Source: Gemella massiliensis
GTDB lineage: Bacteria; Bacillota; Bacilli; Staphylococcales; Gemellaceae
NCBI RefSeq assembly: GCF_900120125.1
Contig: NZ_LT635544.1
Span: forward strand, 1-64,000
Direction: 5' to 3'
Length of the DNA: 64,000 bases
Positions 25,825 through 35,151 of the stretch are shown here, in pieces. Under the pieces are notes generated by a model that did no database searches, was not told where the DNA came from, and saw only the letters and a list, made by a program, of their open reading frames with translations. Position 1 is the stretch's first letter; each line of letters opens with the position of its first letter. A program made the position numbers and the translations under genes.

Positions 25825-26574
25825 TTAAATAATTTCCACTTCTTTTTTATACTGCTCTTTAATATTTTCGTCCAGTATGTTATCAGTTATTATCGCTGTT
25901 AAGTCTTTTAAGCGATAAAAAGAATAGAAAGCATGAGTGGAAAATTTACTGTGGTCTGCCAAAACATAGCGTTCAGTCGCATTGTTTAGTATAGTGTCAT
26001 TGCAACGCCCTTCTTCTTCGTCGGAAATTGTAACTTTTTCCAAATCAATACCGTTCACTCCTACAAATGCTTTGTTGACACTTATTTTGCTGAGGGCATC
26101 TTGTGTAAAATAACCTACAAAACCTTTTGTTTTGGGGCGATACCTTCCGCCAATAAAAATCAAATCACATGAATTATTATCTTTAAATTGCTCAAAAACT
26201 GTAATGGAGTTGGTTACTATGTTAATGCTTTTATCTTGTAAAAACTCCGCTAAGTAACTCGTTGTACTCCCTGCCCCTATAAAAATTGTTTCATTATTTT
26301 TTATAATATCCGCTACTTTTTTAGCAATTTGTTTTTTTTCTTCAACATTTATCAGAATTTTTTTGTTGTAGTTATCTTCCTGATAAAAATTTTTGGGTTT
26401 TAATTTTGCTCCACCGTGGATACGAGTTAAATGACCATAATCTTCCAGTTCTTGTAAATCACGCCTTATAGTCATCTCCGTAACCTTCATATCATAAGCG
26501 AGTTTACTGACTCTGACTAAGTGTTTTTTCTTTAATTCTTCCAGTATATAAGCATGTCTATCCATTTTCATCAT
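25825..26574 (-). CDS. DeoR family transcriptional regulator
   Basis: A 249-residue sugar-phosphate-responsive repressor. The N-terminal DeoR winged helix (about 6-60, VSKLAYDMKVTEMTIRRDLQELE) has the diagnostic TIRRDL motif, followed by the sensor domain with IGAGSTTSYLAEFL and a C-terminal ADHSKF segment that in this family contributes to ligand binding. It is last in a yebC-RDD-deoR group. No sugar gene is adjacent, so its target operon lies outside this region and I cannot name it. AGAGG precedes the ATG. Confidence 0.85.
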   Translation of the reverse strand: MMKMDRHAYILEELKKKHLVRVSKLAYDMKVTEMTIRRDLQELEDYGHLTRIHGGAKLKPKNFYQEDNYNKKILINVEEKKQIAKKVADIIKNNETIFIGAGSTTSYLAEFLQDKSINIVTNSITVFEQFKDNNSCDLIFIGGRYRPKTKGFVGYFTQDALSKISVNKAFVGVNGIDLEKVTISDEEEGRCNDTILNNATERYVLADHSKFSTHAFYSFYRLKDLTAIITDNILDENIKEQYKKEVEII

Positions 26575-26591
26575 ATAACACCTCTAAAGAA

Positions 26592-27152
26592 TTATTTTTG
26601 GGATATTTCCACAACCCTTGTCTGCAATAATTTATCGTGCAATAATGTAATATCGGCTTGTTTTTCAAATAATTTTTTATATAAACCATGTGCTAAAATA
26701 ACGGGTACGCATATCCAACCTAGTACAATTTTAATTAAAAATTCTCTTATAATATATTTTGAAAATTCTACTTTTTGGTTATTTGTCGGAACCATACGAA
26801 TTTTTAGTAATTTTTTCCCAATAGTTTGCCCTTGCCATTTGTTTGGTAAATAACCGAACAACAGTAAAGCGTAGACAACAATCGCCAACATCATATACAT
26901 TGCATTTCTTTCATTTTCAGCCCCACCTGCTTGGCGTAAATTTAATGTTGTAAAATGAAATAACGCTGCTATCGGCACGTAAGTTAATAAATCTATTGCA
27001 TAAGCGATAACTCTTTTTCCACTTTTAGCATTTTCGTTTACTATATCCGGAAAATTTTTTACTAAAGATCTTGTTGCTTCTGTGGAAAAAGTCGGCTTTA
27101 CATTTCTATCATTATAGCTGTATGAACTATTTTTCTTTATTTTTTTTACCAT
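26592..27152 (-). CDS. RDD family membrane protein
   Basis: A 186-residue protein with an N-terminal cytoplasmic segment (about 1-40) and three predicted membrane helices. The RDD motif appears as KRVIAYAIDLLTYVP (about 43-57), where Arg and Asp are the family's conserved residues, followed by the typical WQGQTIGKKLLKIRMV stretch between helices 2 and 3. RDD proteins are thought to include transporters or sodium/proton exchangers, but the role here is unknown. It sits 9 bases after yebC and 17 before the DeoR gene, so the three are likely co-transcribed. Confidence 0.85.
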   Translation of the reverse strand: MVKKIKKNSSYSYNDRNVKPTFSTEATRSLVKNFPDIVNENAKSGKRVIAYAIDLLTYVPIAALFHFTTLNLRQAGGAENERNAMYMMLAIVVYALLLFGYLPNKWQGQTIGKKLLKIRMVPTNNQKVEFSKYIIREFLIKIVLGWICVPVILAHGLYKKLFEKQADITLLHDKLLQTRVVEISQK

Positions 27153-27161
27153 CGCTAACCT

Positions 27162-27878
27162 CTAATCCAAGTTAACATTGTGGTATACTTGTTGAACATC
27201 GTCACAGTCATCAAGCATATCCAACATGCGTTCAAATTTTACCCTGTCTTCTTCGGTTAATGTTACTTCATTTTGTGGAATCATAGAAATTTCAGCTACT
27301 TCAAATTCTTCTATTCCGGCAGATTTTAATGCTTCTTGAATTTCGTGGAAGTTTTCAGGCTCTCCGTAAACGAGTGCCAATCCTTCTTCTTCAACGATAT
27401 CACGTGCATCAATATCCGCTTCCATCAAGATTTCTAACAATTCATCAGCACTTTTATCTGCGACACCGATAACAGCCGTATTGTCAAACATATAATTCAC
27501 AGAACCAGTCACACCCAAATTACCGCCATTTTTTCCTAAAGCTGTACGAACTTCCGCCGCAGTACGATTAACATTATTGGTAAGCGTATCAATAATAATC
27601 ATTGTCCCGCTTATGCCAAATCCTTCATAACGCAGTTCATCGTAGTTTTCCTCACTGCCGCCTTTAGCCTTTTCTATAGCTCGGTCAATAATGTTTTTAG
27701 GAACACGATAAGTTTTAGCACGCTCCAAAACAACTTTTAAGTTTCTGTTGCTTTCGGGATCCGGCTCACCACTTTTTGCGGCTTGGTAAATCTCCCTTCC
27801 GAACTTCGCATAAATTTTACTGGTATTCGCATCCTTTGCCGCTTTTTTTTCCTTAATGTTATTCCATTTACGACCCAT
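27162..27878 (-). CDS. yebC: YebC/PmpR family protein
   Basis: A 238-residue member of the widely conserved YebC family, whose members act as transcription regulators or, as shown more recently for some, help ribosomes with difficult sequences. The N-terminal [20 protein letters not shown] and [16 protein letters not shown] are family signatures. [16 protein letters not shown] and [18 protein letters not shown] lie in the central part, and the C-terminus ends [12 protein letters not shown]. The length is standard. A good AGAGAG region precedes the ATG. It starts the leftward yebC-RDD-deoR group. Confidence 0.95.
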   Translation of the reverse strand: MGRKWNNIKEKKAAKDANTSKIYAKFGREIYQAAKSGEPDPESNRNLKVVLERAKTYRVPKNIIDRAIEKAKGGSEENYDELRYEGFGISGTMIIIDTLTNNVNRTAAEVRTALGKNGGNLGVTGSVNYMFDNTAVIGVADKSADELLEILMEADIDARDIVEEEGLALVYGEPENFHEIQEALKSAGIEEFEVAEISMIPQNEVTLTEEDRVKFERMLDMLDDCDDVQQVYHNVNLD

Positions 27879-28249
27879 AATAATTCTCTCTTTCTATTAT
27901 TTTAAATTTTCTTAGTAGATTATAGTTTTTTTATAATCACATTGTATTTTATCTTATAAACATTCTCAAACATCATCGTTAAATAAAAATTTCATACTAA
28001 ACAACACTAAAAATATTAAATCTAATATTGATGTAAAACAATGTTATATACCTCTCTATATTACAATATTTATTATAGTTTTTCAACACTTTAATTATTG
28101 TTTATTTGAACAAAATCGCAACCCTAAACTAAATTTTAAAATTTATAATCTTTTTATTTAAAGTATTGTAATAATCTTTTTTATGTCAGCCTTTAAAAAT
28201 TTATCTTTTTATTAAATTCTAATTTAATAGATTGTCCCCTTTGTTAGTA

Positions 28250-28279
28250 TTGCTTGCTTGTTGTATTTTATGATATAAT
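28250..28279 (+). promoter_or_regulatory. Promoter of the ytpQ-ytpR operon
   Basis: TTGCTT (28250-28255), an 18-base spacer and TATAAT (28274-28279), 35 bases before the ytpQ start. The rest of the divergent gap with yebC (27879-28249) is AT-rich and shows nothing I can name. Confidence 0.75.
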
Positions 28280-28313
28280 TAAATAGCCATATTATATATT
28301 AATAGGGGGCGTT

Positions 28314-29114
28314 ATGTCTTATACAAGAGATTATATTTTAGAAAAAATTTTAGAAAAATTACCTAAAATTAAAATTTATGAACGTAAGTTGAAGGAAAAA
28401 AGTATTTTTATTTTAGATTATAATGGGCATAAGGCTAAGGTTGATATTGATAATTTTGTTAAACGATTAAATAATGATAAAACAAAAATTAGTGATAAAA
28501 AATTTGAAGAGTTTCTTTATCATCTTGAGCAGAATTTTATCTCTCAAAACAAAATTACTCAAAATGAATTAGTCAAAGAAGATAGTTTTAAAAAAATATA
28601 TCCCGTTATCAGATCTACCGGTTTTAATAAAGATAATAAGGTAGATTTGATTAAATTCAGTCATACCAATGAAACGGCTATATACTTAGCTTATGATTTT
28701 GATACAGGATATAAATTATTAGACAAAGACATACTGAAACAGCTAAATACAAATAAAAAAACCTTACTGGAAATTGCAGAAAGTAATTTGGAGAAATTAC
28801 CGTTAAAATTCAATACGGACATTGTAGCAGGCAATACATTTTATTTTTTAAATGCTAAAGACGGTTATGACGGCGCCAGAATTCTTGATAAAAAAGTTCT
28901 TAATTATTTTTATGATAAAATTGGCGGTGAATATTATTTGGGATTGCCTCATCAGGATGTTCTCGTTATAGCTGACATAAAAAATAAAAAAGGGTTGGAG
29001 ATTTTGCAAAAAATGATGATTCATTTTTTTACCGAAGGGTTGGTTCCTATTACAACAATTACTTTTAAATATGACGGCAGCAATATCGAAAGTTTGTTTA
29101 TATTTATAGAATAA
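28314..29114 (+). CDS. ytpQ: DUF1444 family protein (YtpQ-like)
   Basis: A 266-residue cytoplasmic protein matching the YtpQ/DUF1444 family in length, in the central segment YPVIRSTGF (about 99-107), and in its place directly upstream of ytpR. Its biochemical function is unknown. AGGGGGCG precedes the ATG. It is first in a three-gene rightward unit (ytpQ, ytpR, SftA-like gene), the same order as in Bacillus ytpQ-ytpR-ytpS(sftA). Confidence 0.8.
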   Translation: MSYTRDYILEKILEKLPKIKIYERKLKEKSIFILDYNGHKAKVDIDNFVKRLNNDKTKISDKKFEEFLYHLEQNFISQNKITQNELVKEDSFKKIYPVIRSTGFNKDNKVDLIKFSHTNETAIYLAYDFDTGYKLLDKDILKQLNTNKKTLLEIAESNLEKLPLKFNTDIVAGNTFYFLNAKDGYDGARILDKKVLNYFYDKIGGEYYLGLPHQDVLVIADIKNKKGLEILQKMMIHFFTEGLVPITTITFKYDGSNIESLFIFIE

Positions 29115-29139
29115 AAGAAATAATTTAGGAGATTGTGTT

Positions 29140-29748
29140 ATGTTATTTTTTTACAATAAAAAAATGTTAGGTGAAACGCTATTAATCACTATTAAAAATG
29201 AAGACAGAGTTACTTTTGAAAATAAAAAGAATATTACACTGATTAGAGATAAGGATAATATCCTTGTCGGTTTAAATATTTTTAACGTTGAAAATTTAAA
29301 ATTATCCGGAGAAGGAAGTATTGATCTTACTGACGAACAAAAAGAAAAACTTCAAGCTAGCCTTGAAAAAAACGGTATTAAAATTGATTCGGAAGGAAAT
29401 AATGATGATTATTTTGTCGTTGGAGAGGTTCTTACAAAAGAAAAACATCCCGACGCCGATAAATTATCAGTAACTACGGTAAAAGTTTCAGATACTGAAG
29501 TATTGCAAATTGTCTGTGGTGCACCTAATGTTGATGTGGGACAAAAAGTTGTAGTTTCCCTAATCGGTGCTATGTTACCGAGCGGATTATTGATTAAAAA
29601 ATCTAAACTTCGTGGTGTCGAATCTGACGGTATGCTTTGTTCTCGTAGGGAATTGGGACTTTCTTATGAAGAAGGGGTAAAAGGTATCTTAATTTTGGAT
29701 AAAAATACGGAAGTAGGAACTCGTTTTAAGGACTTAAATCTAAAATAA
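29140..29748 (+). CDS. ytpR: YtpR family tRNA-binding-domain protein
   Basis: A 202-residue protein whose C-terminal half (about 90-200) is the EMAP/Arc1-type tRNA-binding OB fold found at the N-terminus of PheT. The motifs are [32 protein letters not shown] and [12 protein letters not shown]. The N-terminal 90 residues are the YtpR-specific part. The cellular role is not settled. AGGAG lies before the ATG, 25 bases after ytpQ. It precedes the SftA-like gene. Confidence 0.9.
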   Translation: MLFFYNKKMLGETLLITIKNEDRVTFENKKNITLIRDKDNILVGLNIFNVENLKLSGEGSIDLTDEQKEKLQASLEKNGIKIDSEGNNDDYFVVGEVLTKEKHPDADKLSVTTVKVSDTEVLQIVCGAPNVDVGQKVVVSLIGAMLPSGLLIKKSKLRGVESDGMLCSRRELGLSYEEGVKGILILDKNTEVGTRFKDLNLK

Positions 29749-29774
29749 AACTGTAGATAAGGAGGAGCAATATT

Positions 29775-32135
29775 ATGGTAAACTGGAAAAAATGGTTTTC
29801 AGAAGAAGATGAAGACACTGTTTTTGAAGAAAAAAAGGTAAAAGAGGATAACGAATTTGATATAGAGTTTGCTGATGACGAGGGAGAAATTTTTTCTAAA
29901 AATTACGATACATCATCTGACAAAGACGCCGGTGAAGATGATCTTTATTTAGAAGATTATGAAGTTTTAGAAGATAATGAAGATGGCCATATTCGTGCTG
30001 AGAAGAAAGTCGGTTTTTTTGATAAATTAAAAAATCTATTCAGTACAAAAGATCAGGTCGGTTATGATGATGAAGATGAAACTTTACTAGAAGAATTTGA
30101 CGATATTAAAAAAGACGAAAAGACGGAAGATTATAAAACTTATTTAGAACGTCAGAAAAAAGAAACTACGCAATCGGATAATGATATACAGACCGAAGAA
30201 GATGACGTTCAAGAACAAGGCGGCTTTTTAAACAGTTTGAAAAAGTTAAAGGATAAACTTTTTGCTGTTTCTGATAAAGATATTGAAAAAGAAGAGTTGG
30301 ATACTATCCTTGATGATTTTGAAGAAGAAAATAATAAAGCGAAAGATGTAGAACAGGAAACTTTCGAAGAAGAATTTGAAACAGTCCAAAAAGACGTTGA
30401 TAATAGCGAAGTAATACCGGAACATTTCAATGAATCTGAAAAAACAGATACTCAAAATTTAAACTCGACATTGAGAAAACTTGGAGTTGATGATGTTGAA
30501 ATAAAAGATGTTGATATTTTTGCTGATAAAACTGAAAGAAGAACACATCCTACACTTGCAGCTGTGAGAACTAAACGACTTAAACAAGATCATCAAATGG
30601 ATAATTTAAGTAACGATTTGATTCTTGAAAAAGACAGCAAAGAGTTTAAAGAAAATATCACCCCTAAAATAACAAATACCGTTGAAGACAGCTATTCTGA
30701 ACAAATAAAACGTAATTCTAAACATCAGGAAGAACGCAATCAACTGAACTCGGATTTTAATACAATTGCCAGAAAAGAAGACAGAGTTACTTCGGACATA
30801 CCTTTAACAAAAAAAGAAGACGATAAGTTGGAGAAAATCTTCTCCGATATTAAAGAAAAAGAAGAAAAAACAAAAGAAAAACTGGTAGAAGATATTGACG
30901 TAAGAGAGTTGGAATCTATAGAAGATCGTCGTGAAAAATTAAAATATACAAGTGTTGATGATGTATTGGAAGGCTCAGAGGATTTGTTTGAAGATGATAT
31001 TGATCGTACCAGCAAAAAAACTATTGGTGAAAATTTTGAAAAAGAAAATCAGCTGCCTACTGAAGATGTAATGAATTTTAGAAAAGATGTTTACCAAAAA
31101 AATGAAGAAGAACCGGAAAAAACTGAACTGGATAATTTAATTATTAGTGAAAACATAGATTTGGCTAATAAGAAAACAAAAACTCTTTCAGAAATTGAAA
31201 AATTAAATTCTAATTTAGCAGAATTGAAAAAAGAAAATACGGTTGAAGTAAGTGATACTAAAAAACAAATTTCAGATGAAGAACTTATTCAAAGGGCTGC
31301 TCATATAGAAGATATTGAAATCGAAGATTATGATGAAATAAAAAATTCTTCTAAAGATATTTTAGCGGATTATAGCGATTATCATTTGGACGAAGATGAA
31401 ATAAAAGAACTTCAAAAACAAAATAAAATTGAAACTTACGCCGATGATATGGATATTGACAGTCTAACACGTGAAGTGGCACCGAGTGTGAAGAGTGTTA
31501 ATCTAAACAACGATATTGATAAATTTGTTGAGGAAAAAACAATGCCGGCGAAAGTAAAAGTTTCTACAGCTGAACAAACCGAAACGGTAGAACAAACCGA
31601 GGATAAGGAAAATAAAGAGGAGGATATTGAACGTGGTATTGAATATACCGAAAAACTTTACAGTAATGAAGTGGATGATTATTTTAAAAAATCTAAAGGT
31701 TATACTTTAGGGGAATATAAAACTGTAGATAGAGGCTATAGACCTGTTAGTAAGGAAAAAATCGAAAATAATCAAAAAATACTGGAGGCTATTTTTGAAA
31801 AATGTTCTTCTAATAATCTGACACCTTCAAAAAAATCGGTGACCGCTACAATAATGGAAACAAATACTATTACTCCTAAGGCTCCGGTAGGAAAATTTAA
31901 ACCTACACCTGTCTATTCTTCTGTGTATGGATCAGGTCCTAGAAATATTGTTAATAGTAATTCTACCAAAAAAACGACAAAATCCAAATTATCTCAAAAA
32001 AAAGAAGAAAAATCAAAATTAACGGATGCGAATCTTTATAAAGAAATTGCTTCTCAAGAAGAAACTGTTTGGAATATCGGATCAGCAAAGCGTGTTCCAA
32101 AAAATAAAGTAAAAAACAAAAAAACAAAAAAATAA
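29775..32135 (+). CDS. Large acidic protein resembling the N-terminal region of SftA, without an FtsK motor
   Basis: A 786-residue, very acidic, Lys/Glu/Asp-rich, mostly disordered protein. Its position after ytpQ-ytpR is that of sftA (ytpS), the FtsK-like DNA translocase. Like SftA it begins with a short Trp/Phe motif (VNWKKWFSEEDED). Near the C-terminus it has FKPTPVYSSVYG (about 705-716), which resembles the conserved segment that precedes the motor in SftA proteins. No Walker motifs or FtsK domain follow, and the frame closes with a Lys-rich tail. Variants of the N-terminal motif recur near 77-105 (GFFDKLKNLFS) and 150-180 (GFLNSLKKLKDKLF). It may be a motor-less paralogue or scaffold. 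GGAGGAGC precedes the ATG. Confidence 0.6.
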   Translation: MVNWKKWFSEEDEDTVFEEKKVKEDNEFDIEFADDEGEIFSKNYDTSSDKDAGEDDLYLEDYEVLEDNEDGHIRAEKKVGFFDKLKNLFSTKDQVGYDDEDETLLEEFDDIKKDEKTEDYKTYLERQKKETTQSDNDIQTEEDDVQEQGGFLNSLKKLKDKLFAVSDKDIEKEELDTILDDFEEENNKAKDVEQETFEEEFETVQKDVDNSEVIPEHFNESEKTDTQNLNSTLRKLGVDDVEIKDVDIFADKTERRTHPTLAAVRTKRLKQDHQMDNLSNDLILEKDSKEFKENITPKITNTVEDSYSEQIKRNSKHQEERNQLNSDFNTIARKEDRVTSDIPLTKKEDDKLEKIFSDIKEKEEKTKEKLVEDIDVRELESIEDRREKLKYTSVDDVLEGSEDLFEDDIDRTSKKTIGENFEKENQLPTEDVMNFRKDVYQKNEEEPEKTELDNLIISENIDLANKKTKTLSEIEKLNSNLAELKKENTVEVSDTKKQISDEELIQRAAHIEDIEIEDYDEIKNSSKDILADYSDYHLDEDEIKELQKQNKIETYADDMDIDSLTREVAPSVKSVNLNNDIDKFVEEKTMPAKVKVSTAEQTETVEQTEDKENKEEDIERGIEYTEKLYSNEVDDYFKKSKGYTLGEYKTVDRGYRPVSKEKIENNQKILEAIFEKCSSNNLTPSKKSVTATIMETNTITPKAPVGKFKPTPVYSSVYGSGPRNIVNSNSTKKTTKSKLSQKKEEKSKLTDANLYKEIASQEETVWNIGSAKRVPKNKVKNKKTKK

Positions 32136-32171
32136 CTTTTCCAATTTTAAGTGATTGACCTGAAAACCGGG

Positions 32172-32238
32172 AATCTAATGAATTGTACGGATACGACTTA
32201 AAAATCAATTTCTAATGAAATTACGATTTTTAAGTCGT
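32172..32238 (+). repeat. Dispersed hairpin-ended repeat, 3' part only (copy D)
   Basis: Begins AATCTAATGAATTGTACGG and ends with a 20-bp-class stem. Its arms are ACGACTTAAAAATC (32193-32206) and GATTTTTAAGTCGT (32225-32238), followed by a T-run, so it also serves as the terminator of the large acidic-protein gene. The 5' half of the family element is missing. Confidence 0.7.
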
Positions 32239-32339
32239 TTCTTTTTTTATTTTTGAGAATTTTTTATTTTTAGTACGATATATATAATGTCAGAGGCCAA
32301 AGACACAAAATATATTTTAAATAAAAGGAGATTTTAAAA

Positions 32340-32534
32340 ATGAAAACACTTAAAAAAACTTTGCACCTTAACTATTCAGTTCCAAAAGGTGAGAAAACTG
32401 TTCAAAAAAGTTACAACTTTGAAGCAAATACAAATATTGAAGATTCAGTGCTTAAAGAAGTAGGGGATGAACTTTCTAAATTAGTTGAAAAAAATATTGA
32501 GAATGTATCGCTTACTACCACTGCACTAATATAA
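32340..32534 (+). CDS. DUF1659 family small protein
   Basis: A 64-residue protein with the pattern of DUF1659: KTLHLNYSVP...YNFEANTNIEDSVLKEVGDELSKLV, two predicted beta strands then a helix. Its function is unknown. AAAGGAG precedes the ATG. It is the first gene of a compact unit with a DUF2922 protein, a YvrJ-like membrane peptide and a CHAP/SH3 lysin, a set seen together in other Firmicutes. The start of the unit lies just after repeat copy D. Confidence 0.75.
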   Translation: MKTLKKTLHLNYSVPKGEKTVQKSYNFEANTNIEDSVLKEVGDELSKLVEKNIENVSLTTTALI

Positions 32535-32551
32535 TATAAAGGAGATTTATT

Positions 32552-32764
32552 ATGGAAAAAACATTAATTTTAGATTTTATTACTGAAGACAAAAAAAGTT
32601 ATCGTGTAAATATTAATCACCCTAAAGATAATTTGAATAAAGCTGCTGTTGAACCTGTAGCACAAAAAATTATTGACAGCAAAGTGTTTAATAGCGATAA
32701 ACGTGTTCTTACTTCTTTAAAAAAAGTTGCTTATGTAACTCGTGAAGAAGCGGTCTTAGAGTAG
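32552..32764 (+). CDS. DUF2922 family small protein
   Basis: A 70-residue protein with the DUF2922 pattern: MEKTLILDFITEDKKSYRVN, then NHPKDNL and a C-terminal helix, ending near KKVAYVTREEAVLE. It probably shares a fold with the preceding DUF1659 protein, as both are short beta-beta-alpha proteins with similar strand openings. Its function is unknown. AAAGGAG precedes the ATG, 17 bases after the DUF1659 stop. A terminator-like hairpin comes directly after it. Confidence 0.8.
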   Translation: MEKTLILDFITEDKKSYRVNINHPKDNLNKAAVEPVAQKIIDSKVFNSDKRVLTSLKKVAYVTREEAVLE

Positions 32765-32774
32765 TAGGGAGGTT

Positions 32775-32800
32775 GGTGTGGCAAACGTCACACCTTTTTT
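32775..32800 (+). terminator. Hairpin with T-run between the DUF2922 and YvrJ-like genes
   Basis: GGTGTGGC (32775-32782), loop AAAC and GTCACACC (32787-32794) form an 8-bp stem with one G-U pair, then TTTTTT. It is a good intrinsic terminator. It sits between a strong GGGAGG (32767-32772) and the ATG of the next gene. If the stem forms, it brings the GGGAGG to about 11 bases from that ATG. Confidence 0.75.
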
Positions 32801-32803
32801 ATT

Positions 32804-32959
32804 ATGGATATATTAAATTTTATTAATACTGTCGGTTTTCCGATTTTTGTTGCTGTATTTTTCTTGGTTAAGCTTGATAAAACTTTACAAAATATTGGCA
32901 ACAATGTCGATGAACTCACTAATATTATTAAAGAAAAATTGCTTTCTAAGGGGGAATAA
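32804..32959 (+). CDS. YvrJ family small membrane protein (holin-like)
   Basis: A 51-residue protein: a short polar start, one hydrophobic helix (about 10-24, VGFPIFVAVFFLV), and a charged amphipathic tail (KLDKTLQNIGNNVDELTNIIKEK). This layout is that of YvrJ proteins, and similar single-helix peptides act as phage-type holins. The next gene, a wall lysin, begins 2 bases after its stop, as in holin-endolysin pairs. A role in releasing the lysin is an inference. The ATG has no adjacent ribosome site except the GGGAGG on the far side of the upstream hairpin. Confidence 0.7.
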   Translation: MDILNFINTVGFPIFVAVFFLVKLDKTLQNIGNNVDELTNIIKEKLLSKGE

Positions 32960-32961
32960 GT

Positions 32962-33640
32962 ATGGCAACAAAAGAAGAAATGATTAATTGGGCGAAAGAT
33001 TGCGTTTATCGTTGGATTGATATTGACGGTTATTATGGAGCGCAATGTGTTGATTTAACTATGGCTTATACTAAAATATTCGGTGGATACCAAATGTACG
33101 GTAATGCCCTTGATTATTTAAAAAATCCTATTCCTAAAAATTGGATAAGGTACTCTGCAAAAGAAGAAAAAATTGCTGCCGGAGATATTGCTATTTGGCA
33201 ATGGAGTGCTAATGATATTTTTGGGCACGTCGGTATTGTAATTTCTGTCAATAATAACCTTATAACCTCAGTTGAACAAAATGTTGACGGCACGCCGGAA
33301 CGTGGCGGAGTTGCTAGAATTAAAACTCGAGATAATGCTCATTTGGTAGGTTTTATACGCCCGTTTTATGACGAAAGTCGTAACTGGGAATTAAAAAGAA
33401 AATGGAAAATTTACTGTTCTTGTTACTTCTATTAATGTTCGGGTTAAACCCAGCGTTACAGCAAAAATAGTAGATAATTATTCGCAAGGAGAAATTATTT
33501 ATTATGACAACTATGTTATTAATGAAGGATTTATCTGGATTAGTTATATTTCTTTTGGCGGAGAACGTCATTATGTAGCAACCGGAACACATGATGGAAA
33601 CAAATGTACCAGTAGCTGGGGTGAATTTAAAGAACAATAA
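32962..33640 (+). pseudogene. CHAP-SH3b cell-wall lysin, frameshifted in an A-tract
   Basis: The first frame (32962-33435) encodes a CHAP amidase/endopeptidase domain with the catalytic Cys in YGAQCVDLTMAY and His in FGHVGIVI, then ends in unrelated residues. The next frame continues with a bacterial SH3 domain: KFTVLVTSINVRVKPSVTAK down to SSWGEFKEQ, stop at 33640. Removing one A from the AAAAA at 33393-33397 would join them as NWELKENGKFTV, exactly the expected domain linker. So a one-base insertion has split an intact lysin of about 225 residues. It may be inactive, may make only the CHAP part, or could be rescued by slippage. GGGGGA precedes the ATG. Confidence 0.8.
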
Positions 33641-33681
33641 AAATTAGTGGAATTTTTTGAAAACAGCTAATTTGATAACGT

Positions 33682-33728
33682 AAAAACCAAGATTAGAGAA
33701 ATGTATAATTCTCAAAATCTTGGTTTTT
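33682..33728. terminator. Bidirectional terminator between the lysin cassette and fruA
   Basis: Arms AAAAACCAAGATT and AATCTTGGTTTTT with a smaller inner stem AGAGAA/TTCTC. T-runs are present in both directions. The sequence is a near copy of the reverse complement of the terminator at 20743-20788. Confidence 0.8.
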
Positions 33729-33733
33729 ATTTT

Positions 33734-35119
33734 CTATTTTTCTGTTTTTTTACCGTAACTTAATGAAACTATTAATAATACCGCCCCTAATATTGAAGCT
33801 ATTATTAAAGCCAGCAAGTACATCTGCCAATTACTTACCGCTCCGGCAATTATAGCAAAAATACCTCCGTGTGGTGCTTTTGATACTGCACCGAATGTCA
33901 TACTTAATGCTCCCGCTACTCCACTGGAAATAAACAATGGTGGAATAACACGCGCCGGATTGCTTGCTGCAAACGGTATTGCTCCTTCAGTGATAAACGA
34001 TAAGCCAATTACATAGTTTACCAATGCACCGCTACGTTGTGATGTTGGCCAAATATTTTTATTAATTGTCGCTGAGACTGCTATCGCTAACGGCGGAACC
34101 ATACCACCTATCATTACAGCTGCCATTACATCACTGCCTGCCGTACCAGCTGCTGTTACCAGTGCTGTTCCTGTTACATAAGATGCTTTATTGATAGGAC
34201 CACCCATATCTATAGCCATCATTGATGCTACAACAAATCCCAGAACAAATTTTCCACTACCGTTAAGACTTTCGATAAAGTGTTTCAAACCTTCCATAAC
34301 GCTTGCCATCGGTGCGTTGATTACATAGATCATTAATAATCCCATAATAAGTGACCCGAGAATTGGGAATAAGAAGATAGGTTTAATACCGTCTAATGAA
34401 CGAGGCATCCAGCTAAACGCCGCTTTTAATACTTGGATAATACCGCCTGCTAAGAACCCGGCAACCAATGCACCTAAAAATCCTGACGGCATATAAGCTA
34501 ATAAATCAGATTTTAATCCTAAAATACTTGGGTCTGCCAATATACCGCCGATCATACCTACGATAAATCCGGGTCTATCCGCAATACTGCGTCCGATAAA
34601 TCCTGCTAATATCGGTAACATCATACTAAATGAAATTTTACCGAAATAGAATAATACTTCTGCTACTTTGTTATATGATGGGTCTTTCGGATCAAAAGCA
34701 TTAATTCCCCAGAAGAATGATAAAGCGATTAGTATACCACCTGCAACAACAAACGGTAACATATTACTAACACCTTCCATTAGGTGTTTGTAGGCTTTAC
34801 GCCAAACTGTTTCATCACCGGTATTATCCGGTATTTTTTCATTTGCTCCGTCATGAATGTAAATAGGTGCTTCACCGTCTAAAATTGTTTGAATTAATTC
34901 CTGCGGTTTGTTAATTCCATCTGCTACTTTTGTTATAATAGTCGGTTTACCTGCAAAACGTGCTGTTTCAACTTTTTTATCCGCAGCTACAATAACGCCT
35001 GTTGCACGATTAATATCATCTTTTGTCAATTTGTTTTCAATACCGATTTGACCGTTCGTTTCAACTTTAACTTCCAATCCCATCTCTTTTGCTGTTTCTT
35101 TAATTTTTTCAGCTGCCAT
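33734..35119 (-). CDS. fruA: Fructose PTS transporter, EIIBC part of a split FruA
   Basis: Frame of 461 residues encoding most of the EIIB domain and the whole membrane EIIC channel (about ten helices). It contains GVSNMLPFVVAGGILIALSFFWG and the conserved EGAIPFA segment that binds sugar. The only good ATG (35119) lies after the EIIB phospho-Cys codon (35144-35146, in VTACPTGIAHT), which remains in this frame further upstream. The intact gene would run from 35679 to 33734 (about 649 codons, the normal FruA size). A missing A in an A9 tract breaks it. As a separate protein this part would lack the phosphorylation site. Confidence 0.75.
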   Translation of the reverse strand: MAAEKIKETAKEMGLEVKVETNGQIGIENKLTKDDINRATGVIVAADKKVETARFAGKPTIITKVADGINKPQELIQTILDGEAPIYIHDGANEKIPDNTGDETVWRKAYKHLMEGVSNMLPFVVAGGILIALSFFWGINAFDPKDPSYNKVAEVLFYFGKISFSMMLPILAGFIGRSIADRPGFIVGMIGGILADPSILGLKSDLLAYMPSGFLGALVAGFLAGGIIQVLKAAFSWMPRSLDGIKPIFLFPILGSLIMGLLMIYVINAPMASVMEGLKHFIESLNGSGKFVLGFVVASMMAIDMGGPINKASYVTGTALVTAAGTAGSDVMAAVMIGGMVPPLAIAVSATINKNIWPTSQRSGALVNYVIGLSFITEGAIPFAASNPARVIPPLFISSGVAGALSMTFGAVSKAPHGGIFAIIAGAVSNWQMYLLALIIASILGAVLLIVSLSYGKKTEK

Positions 35120-35151
35120 AAATGTATGAGCAATACCTGTAGGACATGCTG

